This document shows positions 25,952 through 34,615 of a stretch of 64,000 nucleotides of DNA, piece by piece; position 1 is the first letter of the stretch; each line of letters begins with the position of its first letter. Source of the stretch: Mesorhizobium atlanticum (GTDB lineage: Bacteria > Pseudomonadota > Alphaproteobacteria > Rhizobiales > Rhizobiaceae); the NCBI RefSeq assembly GCF_003289965.1, contig NZ_QMBQ01000002.1, positions 868,001 through 932,000 on the forward strand, written 5' to 3'. The translations under genes and the position numbers were made by a program. The notes beneath the pieces were generated by a model. It was not told the origin of the DNA. It searched no databases and saw nothing but the letters and a program-made list of their open reading frames with translations.

Positions 25952-26848
25952 ATGTCCAGCATCAACCTCAAACTTCTGCAGACGTTCCTGCTGGCCGCCG
26001 AAAACGGCAGCTTCCGGCGCGCGGCCGAAGAGAGCAACCGTTCGCCGTCCGCCGTCTCCATGCAGATACGCGACCTCGAGGAGCAGATAGGCATCTCGCT
26101 CTTCATCCGCACCGCGCAGCGCGCCAGCCTGACGCCGGAAGGCCAGGTGCTGTTCGAGGAGATCGCCAATGCGATGTCGCAGGTGCAGACCAGCCTCGAC
26201 CGGCTGACCGAGATCGCCGCGCGGCGCAAGGGCAAGGTGCAGATCGCCTGCGCGCCGACGTTGGCGGCGAGCCGGCTGGGCGACATATTGGCGACGTTCA
26301 AATTGCGCTATCCGCGCTCGATCGTCGAGGTCATCGAGACCCCGCCGCAGGCAGCGCTTGCGCTGTTGCAGCAGCAGGAGGTCGAGTTCTACATCGGGCC
26401 CGAACTGCCGAACCTCAACGACTTCCAGTTCGAGTCGATCCTCGACGATCCGCTGATGGCCTGTATCCCGGTGGAGACCTATGGCGGCGAGAAGAAGCTC
26501 AATCTGTCCGACCTCAAGCGCTTCCCGCTGATCCTGCTCAACCGCAAGACGGCGGTGCGCGGCCTGCTCGACCGGCTGACGACGGCGGAAGGGATCGAGC
26601 TCAAGCCGCAATACGAGGTCGAAAGCGCGCAGACGGCGGTCGCGCTTGTGTCGTCGGGGCTGGGCGTCTGCGTCGTGCCCGGCATCGCCATCTCGCGCAA
26701 TGACGAGCGCATGCGGGTAGTGCCGATCGACCATCGCGACGCCCACCGCGCCGTCGGCATCATCACCGCGCGCGGCTACGTGCACCACTCGTTTTCCGAA
26801 CAGTTGATGAACCTTATCCGCACCAATCTGCGCGAGCTGGCTCACTGA
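25952..26848 (+). CDS. LysR-family transcriptional regulator
   Basis: LysR regulator, 298 residues. The HTH is clear (LKLLQTFLLAAENGSFRRAA, then NRSPSAVSMQIRDLEEQIG, LFIRT), followed by an effector domain starting GKVQIACAPTLAASRLGDIL. It lies 114 bp downstream of the propeller-linked importer on the same strand and is the most likely local regulator of that operon, though no binding site was identified. AGGAGG lies about 25 bp before the ATG; a closer SD is weak. Confidence 0.85.
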   Translation: MSSINLKLLQTFLLAAENGSFRRAAEESNRSPSAVSMQIRDLEEQIGISLFIRTAQRASLTPEGQVLFEEIANAMSQVQTSLDRLTEIAARRKGKVQIACAPTLAASRLGDILATFKLRYPRSIVEVIETPPQAALALLQQQEVEFYIGPELPNLNDFQFESILDDPLMACIPVETYGGEKKLNLSDLKRFPLILLNRKTAVRGLLDRLTTAEGIELKPQYEVESAQTAVALVSSGLGVCVVPGIAISRNDERMRVVPIDHRDAHRAVGIITARGYVHHSFSEQLMNLIRTNLRELAH

Positions 26849-26905
26849 CTTAGACGTTTCAACGTTTCACGGAAACGGCGAACCGCTCTAACTCTTTGTT
26901 TTTGA

Positions 26906-26950
26906 AGCAATTCCGGACGGAAAACCGCTCACACTTTTCCTGGAATTGCT
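26906..26950. repeat. palindromic intergenic repeat, Bru-RS-like, copy 1
   Basis: Arms AGCAATTCC (26906-26914) and GGAATTGCT (26942-26950) enclose GGAAAACCGCTCACACTTTTCC. The core GAAAACCG-(N)-CACTTTTC is shared with the elements at 35748-35800 and 41487-41556. It lies between convergent genes, where it may also help terminate transcription. Repeats of this build are widespread in Brucella and other Rhizobiales. Confidence 0.7.
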
Positions 26951-27004
26951 CTAACCGGTGCCGGGCTACGTCGAGCTTCAGGTCAGGCCGGCCTCACCTG
27001 AATA

Positions 27005-28501
27005 TCAATCTGTCTGGATCCAGACCGCCTTGGTCTCCAGATATTCGTGCAGGTGCTCGACGCCGCCTTCGCGGCCATAGCCGGACATCTTCATGCCGCC
27101 GAACGGCACGGCCGGATCGATGGCGTGGTACATGTTGACCCAGACCGAGCCGGCCTTGACGCGGCGCGCCAGCTTGTGCGCGGTGCCGAGATTGGTGGTG
27201 AAGATGCCTGCCGCCAGGCCATAGGGCGTCGCGTTGGCGCGCGCGACGGCCTCGTCCAGCGTGTCGAAGGGCATTGCCGAGATCACCGGCCCGAAGATTT
27301 CTTCGCGCGCGATCGTCATCTTGTCCGAGACCGCGCCGAAGACGGTCGGCGCGATGAAGTTGCCGCCGTCATAAAGCGCGCCCGTCAGCCTCGAGCCGCC
27401 GGCAACAAGCTTGGCGCCTTCGTCGCTGCCGGCCTTGATGTAGCCTTCCACCTTGCCGGCCTGCCTGGCGTTGATCAGCGGCCCGATCTCGGTCTCAGCC
27501 TCAATGCCGTGGCCGATGCGCAGCTTGCCGGCGAAGTCGGCGACCTGGCGCACGAATTCGTCATGGATCTCGCGCGCCACGAACAGACGCGAGCCGGCAA
27601 TGCAGATCTGGCCGGAGTGCACGAACACCGCCATCGCCGCGACCGGCACGGCTTTGTCGATGTCGGCATCGCGGCAGACGATGATCGGCGACTTGCCGCC
27701 GAGCTCCAGCGAGACGCGCTTGAGGTTGGTCACACCAGCCCGGGCGATCGCCTGGCCGGTCAACGTCGAGCCGGTGAAGACGATCTTGTTCACGTCCGGG
27801 TGTTCGGCCAGCCGCGCGCCGGCCTCGGCGCCGGTCCCGGTGACGATGTTGACGACGCCGTCGGGCACGCCGGCTTCCTGCATCAGCTTCGCGATCAGGA
27901 GCGGCGTCAGCGACGCATCCTCAGACGGCTTCAGCACGATGGTGCAGCCGGTGGCGAGAGCCGGCGCGATCTTCCAGATCGAGGCGGCGGTCGGCGCATT
28001 CCAGGGAATGATCGCGCCGACGACGCCGATGGGCTCGCGCCGGGTGAAGGTGACGATCTCGCCGGGGATCGAATTGTCGATCGCCTCGCCATGCAGCGCT
28101 GTCGCCATGCCGCCATAGAAACGCAGCATGCCGATGACCCGGCGCCGATTGGCGAGCGTGCGCGTGATCGGCAGCCCCATGTCGAGCGTGTCGGAAACGC
28201 TGAGCTCTTCCCAATGTTTTTCGAAGAGGTCGGCGATCCTGAGCAGCACGCATTGCCGCTCGTAGGGCGAAAACTTGGACCAAGGCCCCTCGAACGCGGC
28301 CCGCGCAGCGGCCACCGCCGCGTCGATATCCGCGACTCCGCCGCGCGGCACAGTCGCCAGCACCTCGCCGGTCGCCGGGTTCAGCGCCTGCATGACCTCG
28401 CCGGACTGCGCCGCGACCCACTTGCCGCCGATGAACATCGGCCGGAATTCGCCATGGTAGAGTGTCGTGGCCTTCGCCCTCGGGTCGAAGTTCAGCGTCA
28501 T
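27005..28501 (-). CDS. aldehyde dehydrogenase family protein
   Basis: NAD(P)-dependent aldehyde dehydrogenase, 498 residues, oxidising an aldehyde to the acid. The N terminus has FIGGKWVAAQSGE and LNPATGEVLATV; catalytic Glu is in SLELGGKSP and nucleophile Cys in HSGQICIAGSRLF; the NAD site includes FTGSTLTGQ. The C terminus PFGGMKMSGYGREGGVEHLHEY is typical of the betaine/4-aminobutyraldehyde-like group (given in two parts: PFGGMKMSGYGREGG and VEHLHEYLETK). GAGGAGGAG precedes the ATG at 28501. Divergent from the SDR-dehydrogenase-oxidase operon at 28644, and probably part of the same route. Confidence 0.88.
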   Translation of the reverse strand: MTLNFDPRAKATTLYHGEFRPMFIGGKWVAAQSGEVMQALNPATGEVLATVPRGGVADIDAAVAAARAAFEGPWSKFSPYERQCVLLRIADLFEKHWEELSVSDTLDMGLPITRTLANRRRVIGMLRFYGGMATALHGEAIDNSIPGEIVTFTRREPIGVVGAIIPWNAPTAASIWKIAPALATGCTIVLKPSEDASLTPLLIAKLMQEAGVPDGVVNIVTGTGAEAGARLAEHPDVNKIVFTGSTLTGQAIARAGVTNLKRVSLELGGKSPIIVCRDADIDKAVPVAAMAVFVHSGQICIAGSRLFVAREIHDEFVRQVADFAGKLRIGHGIEAETEIGPLINARQAGKVEGYIKAGSDEGAKLVAGGSRLTGALYDGGNFIAPTVFGAVSDKMTIAREEIFGPVISAMPFDTLDEAVARANATPYGLAAGIFTTNLGTAHKLARRVKAGSVWVNMYHAIDPAVPFGGMKMSGYGREGGVEHLHEYLETKAVWIQTD

Positions 28502-28643
28502 CGTCTCCTCCTCACGAATTCCGACGCGACTATTACTCCCGCCTCGGGCGACCTCAAACAAGGAAAGCTAAAAGGGCGTTCAGATAATTGGACTGTGCAA
28601 CGCGCGCGTCTTCCCCGATGGTGCCGGCAACGGAGGAACAGAT

Positions 28644-29387
28644 ATGAGACTTGCTGGCAAGATCGCCATCATCACCGGTGGCGGGTCGGGATTTGGCGAA
28701 GGCATCGTCAGGAGATTCGTCGAGGAAGGCGCATCGGTCGTGCTGATGGACCGTGACGAAGCCGCGGCTTCGCGTGTTGCTGGCGAGGCCGGCGACAAGG
28801 TGCGGCCGATCACGGGCGACGTCTCGACGCTGGAGAGCTTTGTCGCGGCCGCCGACCTAGCGCGCTCGGCCTTCGGCGGGCTCGACATACTGGTCAACAA
28901 TGCCGGCGTCGCGCAGCCGCCGTTGCCGCTCGAGACGATGGACGAAGGCCTGTTCGACCGCATCGCCAACGTCAATATGCGCTCGATCTACAATGGCGCC
29001 CGGGCCGTGGTGCCGCATTTCAAATCGATCAAATCCGGCGCCATCCTCAATGTCGCTTCCACGGGCGGTGTCTCGCCGCGCCCGAACCTCACCTGGTACA
29101 ACGCCTCGAAGGGCTGGGCGATCGCCGCCACCCGCGCCATGGCCGTGGAACTCGCGCCTTTCGGCATCCGCGTCAACGCGATCAACCCGGTCGCCGGCGA
29201 CACGCCGCTTCTGTCCACCTTCATCGGCTCCGGCGAGGAAAACCGTGCCCGCGTCGTCGCCACCATTCCGATCGGCCGGCTGTCGACGCCGCAGGACATG
29301 GGCAACGCCGCGGCGTTCCTGTGCTCCGACGAAGCCAGCATGATCACCGGCGTCGACCTCAATGTCGACGGCGGCAAATGCATCTGA
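28644..29387 (+). CDS. SDR-family oxidoreductase
   Basis: Classical short-chain dehydrogenase, 247 residues. Cofactor motif TGGGSGFGEG near the N terminus, NNAGVAQPP, Ser in LNVASTGG, catalytic Tyr-Lys in WYNASKGW, and VDLNVDGGKCI at the end. CGGAGGAAC precedes the ATG. It is followed by the isopropylmalate dehydrogenase-like gene after 27 bp and shares a 142-bp divergent region with the aldehyde dehydrogenase gene. It likely oxidises a sugar or hydroxyacid intermediate; the substrate is unknown. Confidence 0.86.
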   Translation: MRLAGKIAIITGGGSGFGEGIVRRFVEEGASVVLMDRDEAAASRVAGEAGDKVRPITGDVSTLESFVAAADLARSAFGGLDILVNNAGVAQPPLPLETMDEGLFDRIANVNMRSIYNGARAVVPHFKSIKSGAILNVASTGGVSPRPNLTWYNASKGWAIAATRAMAVELAPFGIRVNAINPVAGDTPLLSTFIGSGEENRARVVATIPIGRLSTPQDMGNAAAFLCSDEASMITGVDLNVDGGKCI

Positions 29388-29414
29388 ATATTTGCGGTTC
29401 CTGAGGGATTGGCG

Positions 29415-30506
29415 ATGAAGGATGTCTACCAGATCGCGGTCGTGCACGGCGACGGCATCGGCCCCGAAGTGTGCGCTGCTGCCGTTGAGGTGGTGAAGGC
29501 AGCACTCGGGCCGGGCTGCCCCTTGCGCTTCACCGAATATCCGGCCGGCGCCGAGCATTTTCTGAAGACGGGGCAGAGCTTTCCCCAGCCGACCTTCGAA
29601 GCCTGCCGCGCGGCGGATGCGATCCTGCACGGCGCCGGCGGCCTGCCGGGCGTGGTCTATCCGGACGGCACGGAGGCCGGGCTCGACTTCACGCTGAGGC
29701 TCCGTTTCGAGCTCGACCTCTACGCCAACATCCGCCCGATCAGGCTCTTCGAAGGGGTGACGAGCCCGCTCGCCGGGGTGAAGGCCGGCGACATCGACTA
29801 TGTCATCCTGCGCGAGAACAGCGAAGGGCTTTACGCCGCGCGCGGGGCAGGGGCGCTGCTGCGCGGCGAGGTGGCGGTCGACACGCTCGTGCAGACGCGC
29901 GCCGGCATCGAGCGGATCGTGCGCAAGGCCTTCGAGCTGGCGCGCCAGTCGAGCGGCGCGCCGCGCGACGGCGTGCGGCGGGTGACCTGCTGCGACAAGG
30001 CCAATGTGCTGCGCAGCTATGCGTTTTTCCGCTCCGTCTTCGACGAGGTGGCGAAAGACTATCCCGACATCGCGACGGAACATGCGCTGATCGACGCCAT
30101 GGCCATGCACCTCGTGCTGAAGCCCGGCCATTTCAACGTCATCGTCAGCGAGAACATGTTCGGCGACATTTTGTCGGACCTGGCGGCGGCGACGGTCGGC
30201 GGAATGGGCATGGCGCCGTCGGCGGAGGTCGGCGACGCGAATGGCTTCTTCCAGGCGGCGCACGGATCGGCGCCGGATATTGCCGGCAAGGGGATCGCCA
30301 ATCCCTACGGGACGATCCTGTCGGCGGCGGCCATGCTCGACTGGCTCGGCCGCGGACATGGCGACGAAAGGCTGCCGCGGGCCGCCGAACAGATCCGTCG
30401 CGTGACGGAGGCTTGCCTAGCGAATGGGCTGCTCAGCGCAGATCTGAAGGGAAAATCATCGACCGCCGAGATCACCGGGAACGTCTGCGACCGGCTCGCG
30501 GCCTGA
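29415..30506 (+). CDS. isocitrate/isopropylmalate dehydrogenase-family protein (tartrate dehydrogenase-like)
   Basis: Metal-dependent decarboxylating dehydrogenase of the isopropylmalate/tartrate/isocitrate family, 363 residues. Motifs are HGDGIGPEV, YVILRENSEGLYA, IDAMAMHLV and ENMFGDILSDLAA for metal binding, and HGSAPDIAGKGIANPYGTIL for NAD. Arg/Lys positions in ANIRPIRLF are those of the tartrate/malate branch rather than LeuB, and no leuC/leuD is nearby, so a catabolic role in the SDR operon is likelier than leucine synthesis. I start at the ATG at 29415, not the TTG six bases upstream. Confidence 0.82.
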   Translation: MKDVYQIAVVHGDGIGPEVCAAAVEVVKAALGPGCPLRFTEYPAGAEHFLKTGQSFPQPTFEACRAADAILHGAGGLPGVVYPDGTEAGLDFTLRLRFELDLYANIRPIRLFEGVTSPLAGVKAGDIDYVILRENSEGLYAARGAGALLRGEVAVDTLVQTRAGIERIVRKAFELARQSSGAPRDGVRRVTCCDKANVLRSYAFFRSVFDEVAKDYPDIATEHALIDAMAMHLVLKPGHFNVIVSENMFGDILSDLAAATVGGMGMAPSAEVGDANGFFQAAHGSAPDIAGKGIANPYGTILSAAAMLDWLGRGHGDERLPRAAEQIRRVTEACLANGLLSADLKGKSSTAEITGNVCDRLAA

Positions 30507-30510
30507 GGCG

Positions 30511-31659
30511 ATGGGGCGGCTCGATCGCTGCGTTTCGGTGGAGGATTTTCGCCAGCAGGCGCGCAGCCGGCTGCCGAAATCGGTCTTCGAATTCGTGGAT
30601 GGCGGGGCGGGCCAGGAACTGACCTTGCGCGACAACCGTGCCGGCTTCGAACGCATCCGGCTGCTGCCGCGTGTTCTGACCGACGTATCCCGGCCGGACC
30701 TGACCACGACGCTATGGTCCAAGACCCATCCGACGCCGCTGGTGATTAGCCCGATGGGTTCCTGCGCGCTAGTGCGGCCTGGCGCCGACATCGCGATCGC
30801 CAAAGCGGCGGCGGCGCGCGGCATTCCCTACACGCTGTCGACCATGGCGACGACCGGCATCGAGTGGATGGCAAGGGCGGTCGAGGGCCCGCTCTGGTTC
30901 CAGCTCTATGTGCTGAAGGATTTCGATTTCAATCGCCGGCTGGTGCGGCAGGCGGAAGAGTTTGGCTATTCGGCGCTCGTCGTCACCGTCGACCTGCAGA
31001 CGGGCGGCAAGCGGGAGAAGGATCTCAGGAACGGAATTTCGATTCCGCTCAGGCCTTCGCTGCGACACATGATCGAAGGGATCGCGCATCCGGGATGGTC
31101 GTTTCGCCTGCTTCGCGGCGGCTTGCCGCAATTCGAGAATGTCCGTGGCTATCTCGGCGACACCAGCGCCGGGCTCACGATCGCGGCGCGCGTCGGCCGC
31201 AACCTCCATGCGGGTTTCGACTGGGACGACTTCCGGACGATCCGCCACTGGTGGAAAGGACCGCTGATCGTCAAGGGCGTCCTGCATCTGGACGATGCCG
31301 CGAGATTGATCGAGGAGGGCGCGGACGGGATCTGGGTGTCCAACCATGGCGGCCGCCAGCTCGACGGCGCGGTCGCGAGCATCGACGCCATCGGGCCCGT
31401 GCATGCAGCCGTTGGCGATGGGGTTCCGGTCCTGATCGATTCCGGCATCCGCACGGGCATGGACGTCATCAAGGCAAAAGCGCGTGGCGCGATAGCCTCC
31501 GCCGTCGGCCGCGCCGCCCTGTTCGGCGCGGTGATGGGACAGGCCGGTGTCGAGCAGGTGCTGGATATTTTGCTCGACGAGATCGCGACGGGTCTGAAGC
31601 TTTCCGGGGTGCCGAGTTTCCAAGAGATTGGCCCGGACTTGATCGCTCCGTCGGGTTGA
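30511..31659 (+). CDS. FMN-dependent alpha-hydroxyacid oxidase/dehydrogenase (LldD family)
   Basis: Flavoenzyme oxidising an L-2-hydroxyacid such as lactate, glycolate or mandelate, 382 residues. The FMN barrel shows FVDGGAGQELTLRDN, ISPMGSCALVRPGAD, WFQLYVLKD, the active-site His and Arg in VSNHGGRQLDGA, and DSGIRTGMDVIKA, where most relatives have DGG or DSG. It begins 4 bp after the dehydrogenase gene, so SDR, dehydrogenase and oxidase form one operon. Substrate not determinable. Confidence 0.87.
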   Translation: MGRLDRCVSVEDFRQQARSRLPKSVFEFVDGGAGQELTLRDNRAGFERIRLLPRVLTDVSRPDLTTTLWSKTHPTPLVISPMGSCALVRPGADIAIAKAAAARGIPYTLSTMATTGIEWMARAVEGPLWFQLYVLKDFDFNRRLVRQAEEFGYSALVVTVDLQTGGKREKDLRNGISIPLRPSLRHMIEGIAHPGWSFRLLRGGLPQFENVRGYLGDTSAGLTIAARVGRNLHAGFDWDDFRTIRHWWKGPLIVKGVLHLDDAARLIEEGADGIWVSNHGGRQLDGAVASIDAIGPVHAAVGDGVPVLIDSGIRTGMDVIKAKARGAIASAVGRAALFGAVMGQAGVEQVLDILLDEIATGLKLSGVPSFQEIGPDLIAPSG

Positions 31660-31772
31660 CCGGCACCGGCACGACTCCGTTGGCCATCCGTCCAGCTTTG
31701 CGAAACGCGAGGTTGCGCGAGCCCTAGCCGGCGGCTATGCCGGTCCGGGATTTTCCAGACAAGAGGCAGCCG

Positions 31773-32606
31773 ATGAAGGTCGTTTCCACCTCCAGATCGC
31801 ATGGCGGCATCCAGGGCGTCTATTCACACGTTTCGGAGGTCTGCGCCTGCGACATGACCTTCGCGGTGTTCGTGCCACCGCAGGCCAAGGACCGGCCGCT
31901 GCCGGTCGTCTGGTATCTGTCGGGCCTGACCTGCACGCACGCCAACGTCATGGACAAAGGCGAGTACCGGCGCCTGGCATCCGAGCTTGGGCTCGTCGTC
32001 GTATGTCCCGACACCAGTCCGCGTGGACCGGACGTTCCGGACGAGAAGGACAATTGGCAATTCGGCTGCGGCGCCGGCTTCTACCTCGATGCGACGCAAG
32101 AGCCTTATACGAAGAACTACCGGATGTATTCCTACATCGCCGAGGAATTGCCGGCGCTCGTTGCCGCCAATTTTCCCGTCGACATGTCGCGCCAGGCCAT
32201 CTTCGGCCATTCGATGGGCGGGCATGGCGCGCTGACGATCGCGCTGCAGAATCCTGAGCGGTTCAAAAGCTGCTCGGCTTTCGCGCCGATCGTGCAACCC
32301 TCCACGGCCGGCTGGTCGCGCCCGGCGTTCGAAAAATATCTCGGACCGGACGAGAAGAGCTGGCGCACCTATGACGCGACGCTGCTGATCGAGGACGGCA
32401 GGCGGTTTGCGGAATTCCTGGTCGACCAGGGCACGGCGGACGGTTTCCTGGAGGAGGGCCTTCGGCCATGGCTGCTGGAAGAAGCCTGCAAGAAGGCAAG
32501 GATCGACCTCACCCTCAACATGCGGGAAGGCTACGACCACTCCTACAATTTCATTTCGACCTTCATGGACGATCATCTGAGATGGCATGCGCGCCGCCTT
32601 GGGTGA
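31773..32606 (+). CDS. fghA: S-formylglutathione hydrolase
   Basis: Serine hydrolase that releases formate from S-formylglutathione in glutathione-dependent formaldehyde detoxification, 277 residues. Nucleophile elbow GHSMGGHG, YLSGLTCTHANVMDKG, CPDTSPRGPDVPDE, and His in GYDHSYNFIS match the esterase D/FghA family closely. The ATG at 31773 is preceded by AGAGGCAG. No S-(hydroxymethyl)glutathione dehydrogenase gene is adjacent. Formaldehyde could arise from demethylation of methoxylated aromatics handled elsewhere in the window, but that link is inference. Confidence 0.88.
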   Translation: MKVVSTSRSHGGIQGVYSHVSEVCACDMTFAVFVPPQAKDRPLPVVWYLSGLTCTHANVMDKGEYRRLASELGLVVVCPDTSPRGPDVPDEKDNWQFGCGAGFYLDATQEPYTKNYRMYSYIAEELPALVAANFPVDMSRQAIFGHSMGGHGALTIALQNPERFKSCSAFAPIVQPSTAGWSRPAFEKYLGPDEKSWRTYDATLLIEDGRRFAEFLVDQGTADGFLEEGLRPWLLEEACKKARIDLTLNMREGYDHSYNFISTFMDDHLRWHARRLG

Positions 32607-32649
32607 AGTCGTCCATAGGAGACTGCGCGACGGCCACAATGATGCGGCA

Positions 32650-33147
32650 TCATGACCGCGTCAGCTTGCCGTAGCGTTTGATCAGGCGCTCGCGCTTCAG
32701 GCGCGATAGCCTGTGTATCCAGAAGAGGCCGTCCAGCTGATCGATCTCGTGTTGGTGGCAAACCGCCAGCAGGCCTTCGGCATCTTCGAACTGCTCTTTG
32801 CCTTCGAGATCCTGGTAGCGAACCCGTACGCGGGCGTGCCGCTCAACCTCTTCGGTGACACCGGGCATCGAAACGCTGCCTTCCGTATGGCGGATCGTTT
32901 CGGTCGAGGCCTCGACAATCGCCGGATTCACATAGATCGCCGGCCTTGCGGCAGGAGGCACCTGGATCACGACTAGGCGTTTCAAGATGCCGATATGCGG
33001 GGCGGTTATGCCGATCCCGGGCGCCGCGTGCATGGTGTCGATGAGGTCGCCGGCCAGGTTGCGCAGATCGCTGTCGAAAAGCTCCACGCGATCCGCGACA
33101 GAGTGGAGGAGCGGATCGGGAAATTTAATGACCGGCCGGATTGCCAT
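32650..33147 (-). CDS. peptide deformylase-like protein lacking catalytic metal ligands
   Basis: 165 residues with the full peptide deformylase fold signature but altered active site. Motif 1 (GxGxAAxQ) reads GIGITAPHIG, so the usual Gln is His51; motif 2 (EGCLS) reads EGSVSMPG, so the metal ligand Cys is Ser91; motif 3 (HEIDH) reads HEIDQLDG, so the third ligand His is Gln137, with His133 and Glu134 kept. Loss of two of three iron ligands makes normal deformylation unlikely. The reading frame is intact. It begins 3 bp after the ROK regulator stop, so the two are co-transcribed. Confidence 0.85.
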   Translation of the reverse strand: MAIRPVIKFPDPLLHSVADRVELFDSDLRNLAGDLIDTMHAAPGIGITAPHIGILKRLVVIQVPPAARPAIYVNPAIVEASTETIRHTEGSVSMPGVTEEVERHARVRVRYQDLEGKEQFEDAEGLLAVCHQHEIDQLDGLFWIHRLSRLKRERLIKRYGKLTRS

Positions 33148-33150
33148 GTG

Positions 33151-34356
33151 TCAGGCTACCGGCTTCTGAAGGACGTCGAATTGCGGGTTGGTTTCGGAGA
33201 AGATCGGCAAGGCCGCGGCGCCGAGCACGGAGGTATCCTTGCCCGCGGCGCCGACCAGGACTCGCGGCGTGGTACGGGCGCTGGTCGAGCTCACCGAGAG
33301 ATGGAGCGGTTCCAGCCGGCCGGCCAGTGCCTCGATCACCGGCAGCGGCATGAAGCCGCCGAGCACGACGGTTTCGGGATCGAGCGCCATTTCCAGGATG
33401 TCGATCGCCTGCCGCAATGGCTCGACCGCCTCGGCGAGCCAGGCCTCGAAACGGCTGTCGCCGTCCGCCAGGAGCTCTTCCAGCAGGGCGGGGGAGGCGT
33501 GGTCGGGATCCGGCAGGTCAAGCTTGTCATAGGCCGCACGCAGCGAGACATAGCGCTCCAGGCAGCCGCGCTTACCGCAGCCGCAGGCCAGGCCGCCAGG
33601 CCTGACGATGATGTGGCCGATCTCGCCGGCGTTGTGGCGGCTGCCCTTGTAGAGATGGCCGTCGAGGAAAAGCCCGGCGCCAAGGCCCGTGCCGATGAAG
33701 AGATAGACGAAGCTGCCAAGGTTGCGGGCGACGCCATAGAGCCGCTCGCCTATTGCCGCCGCGGTGGCGTCGTTCTCGACGGTGACGGCGATACCGGTCA
33801 GCCGTTCCAGTTCGTCGGCCACCGGAAAGCCCTGCCAGCCGGGCAGGGCAGTCGGGCCGACCGACGTCATGCCTTCGACGCCGAACGGCCCGGGCATCGC
33901 CATGCCGATGCCGAGCAGCTTTTTCCGGTCCAGCCGGCAGTTTGCAATCAGGTCGTCGCAGATCGCGGCGAGCAGCGGCATCGCCTCGGCGGGCGTGGGA
34001 CGGTCGACATTTCTCTCGATGCGAGCGCGCATCGTGCCTGAGAGATCGCTGACGACGCCGACGGCAAGCTGGTGATCGAGCTGGAGACCGATAGAATAGC
34101 CGCCATCGGGGTTGATGGAATAGGGGACGGCAGGCTGGCCGCGCGCGCCCTTGAGCGTTGCCTCAGGCCGCAGCAGTCCGGCTTCTTCCAGTTCCTCGAC
34201 GATGTTGGAGATGGTCTGCGAGGACAGCGCCGTCAGCCTCGCGATGGCGGCGCGCGAAAGCGCGCCGTTGGTGCGGATCGCTTCGATCACCACACGCCGG
34301 TTGTGGGATTTCGCCTGCTCGAGGTTGGTGCCGGAGATGGCTTTCTTGAGGGTCAT
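33151..34356 (-). CDS. ROK-family transcriptional regulator
   Basis: 401-residue ROK protein with an N-terminal winged HTH (LSRAAIARLTALSSQTISNIVEELEEAGLL, read in parts: LSRAAIARLT and SSQTISNIVEELEE) followed by the sugar-kinase-like domain: GLQLDHQLAVGVVSDLSG, MAMPGPFG, ENDATAAAIGE, GTGLGAG and the zinc motif CGCGKRGCLE. Such proteins repress sugar-use genes and sense sugars or their phosphates. Adjacent genes are the deformylase-like gene downstream and the divergent glycosyltransferase-trehalose set upstream (259 bp apart), either of which may be controlled. Confidence 0.87.
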   Translation of the reverse strand: MTLKKAISGTNLEQAKSHNRRVVIEAIRTNGALSRAAIARLTALSSQTISNIVEELEEAGLLRPEATLKGARGQPAVPYSINPDGGYSIGLQLDHQLAVGVVSDLSGTMRARIERNVDRPTPAEAMPLLAAICDDLIANCRLDRKKLLGIGMAMPGPFGVEGMTSVGPTALPGWQGFPVADELERLTGIAVTVENDATAAAIGERLYGVARNLGSFVYLFIGTGLGAGLFLDGHLYKGSRHNAGEIGHIIVRPGGLACGCGKRGCLERYVSLRAAYDKLDLPDPDHASPALLEELLADGDSRFEAWLAEAVEPLRQAIDILEMALDPETVVLGGFMPLPVIEALAGRLEPLHLSVSSTSARTTPRVLVGAAGKDTSVLGAAALPIFSETNPQFDVLQKPVA

Positions 34357-34374
34357 GCGGTCATTGCCAGTCCC

Positions 34375-34403
34375 GAAACTCTAGAATGTCACTTCAGAAA
34401 CTC
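34375..34403. promoter_or_regulatory. direct repeat upstream of ROK gene
   Basis: Two GAAACTC heptamers (34375-34381 and 34397-34403), 22 bp apart start to start, lie just upstream of the ROK start in an AT-rich patch (AGTTGATTTAATTATA follows). Two helical turns of spacing suits a bound dimer, and ROK repressors often autoregulate. The assignment is weak. The rest of the 259-bp region holds only a candidate EcfG promoter. Confidence 0.3.
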
Positions 34404-34561
34404 AAGTTGATTTAATTATACGGGCTTGGCGCTCGGCAGTCCGAAGCTTGGGCCAGCCGAGGGGTCGACATTTCTGGAAATACGGGTCGCCCGGCGCGAT
34501 CACCTGGGCGAAGTGTGGCGCGACAAAATCGGTGGCCAACGGCACCTCCACCAATTGGGCA

Positions 34562-34586
34562 GGAACGATCTGGCGGCTGACGCATT
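34562..34586 (+). promoter_or_regulatory. candidate EcfG (general stress) promoter before the glycosyltransferase
   Basis: GGAAC (34562-34566), 16-base spacer, CATT (34583-34586). The alphaproteobacterial EcfG/RpoE2 consensus is GGAAC-N16-17-CGTT, so one base differs. It ends 29 bp before the ATG at 34616. A better match lies before otsA (38032-38056), which adds weight. Confidence 0.4.
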
Positions 34587-34615
34587 CTGCTTCCCGTCAG
34601 CAGCCGAGGGACCCG

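Noticed and set aside
28502..28643. Operator in the divergent region between the aldehyde dehydrogenase and SDR genes
   Set aside because: Only short, imperfect dyads (for example CAG-N9-CTG) are present; not distinguishable from chance.
29415..30506. leuB (3-isopropylmalate dehydrogenase of leucine synthesis)
   Set aside because: No leuC/leuD nearby, operon with an SDR and an FMN hydroxyacid oxidase, and tartrate-dehydrogenase-like residues.
32650..33147. Housekeeping peptide deformylase (def)
   Set aside because: Two of three metal ligands and the motif 1 Gln are changed, and no fmt gene follows.
33151..34356. Glucokinase
   Set aside because: The ROK domain is preceded by a clear winged HTH, so it is a regulator.
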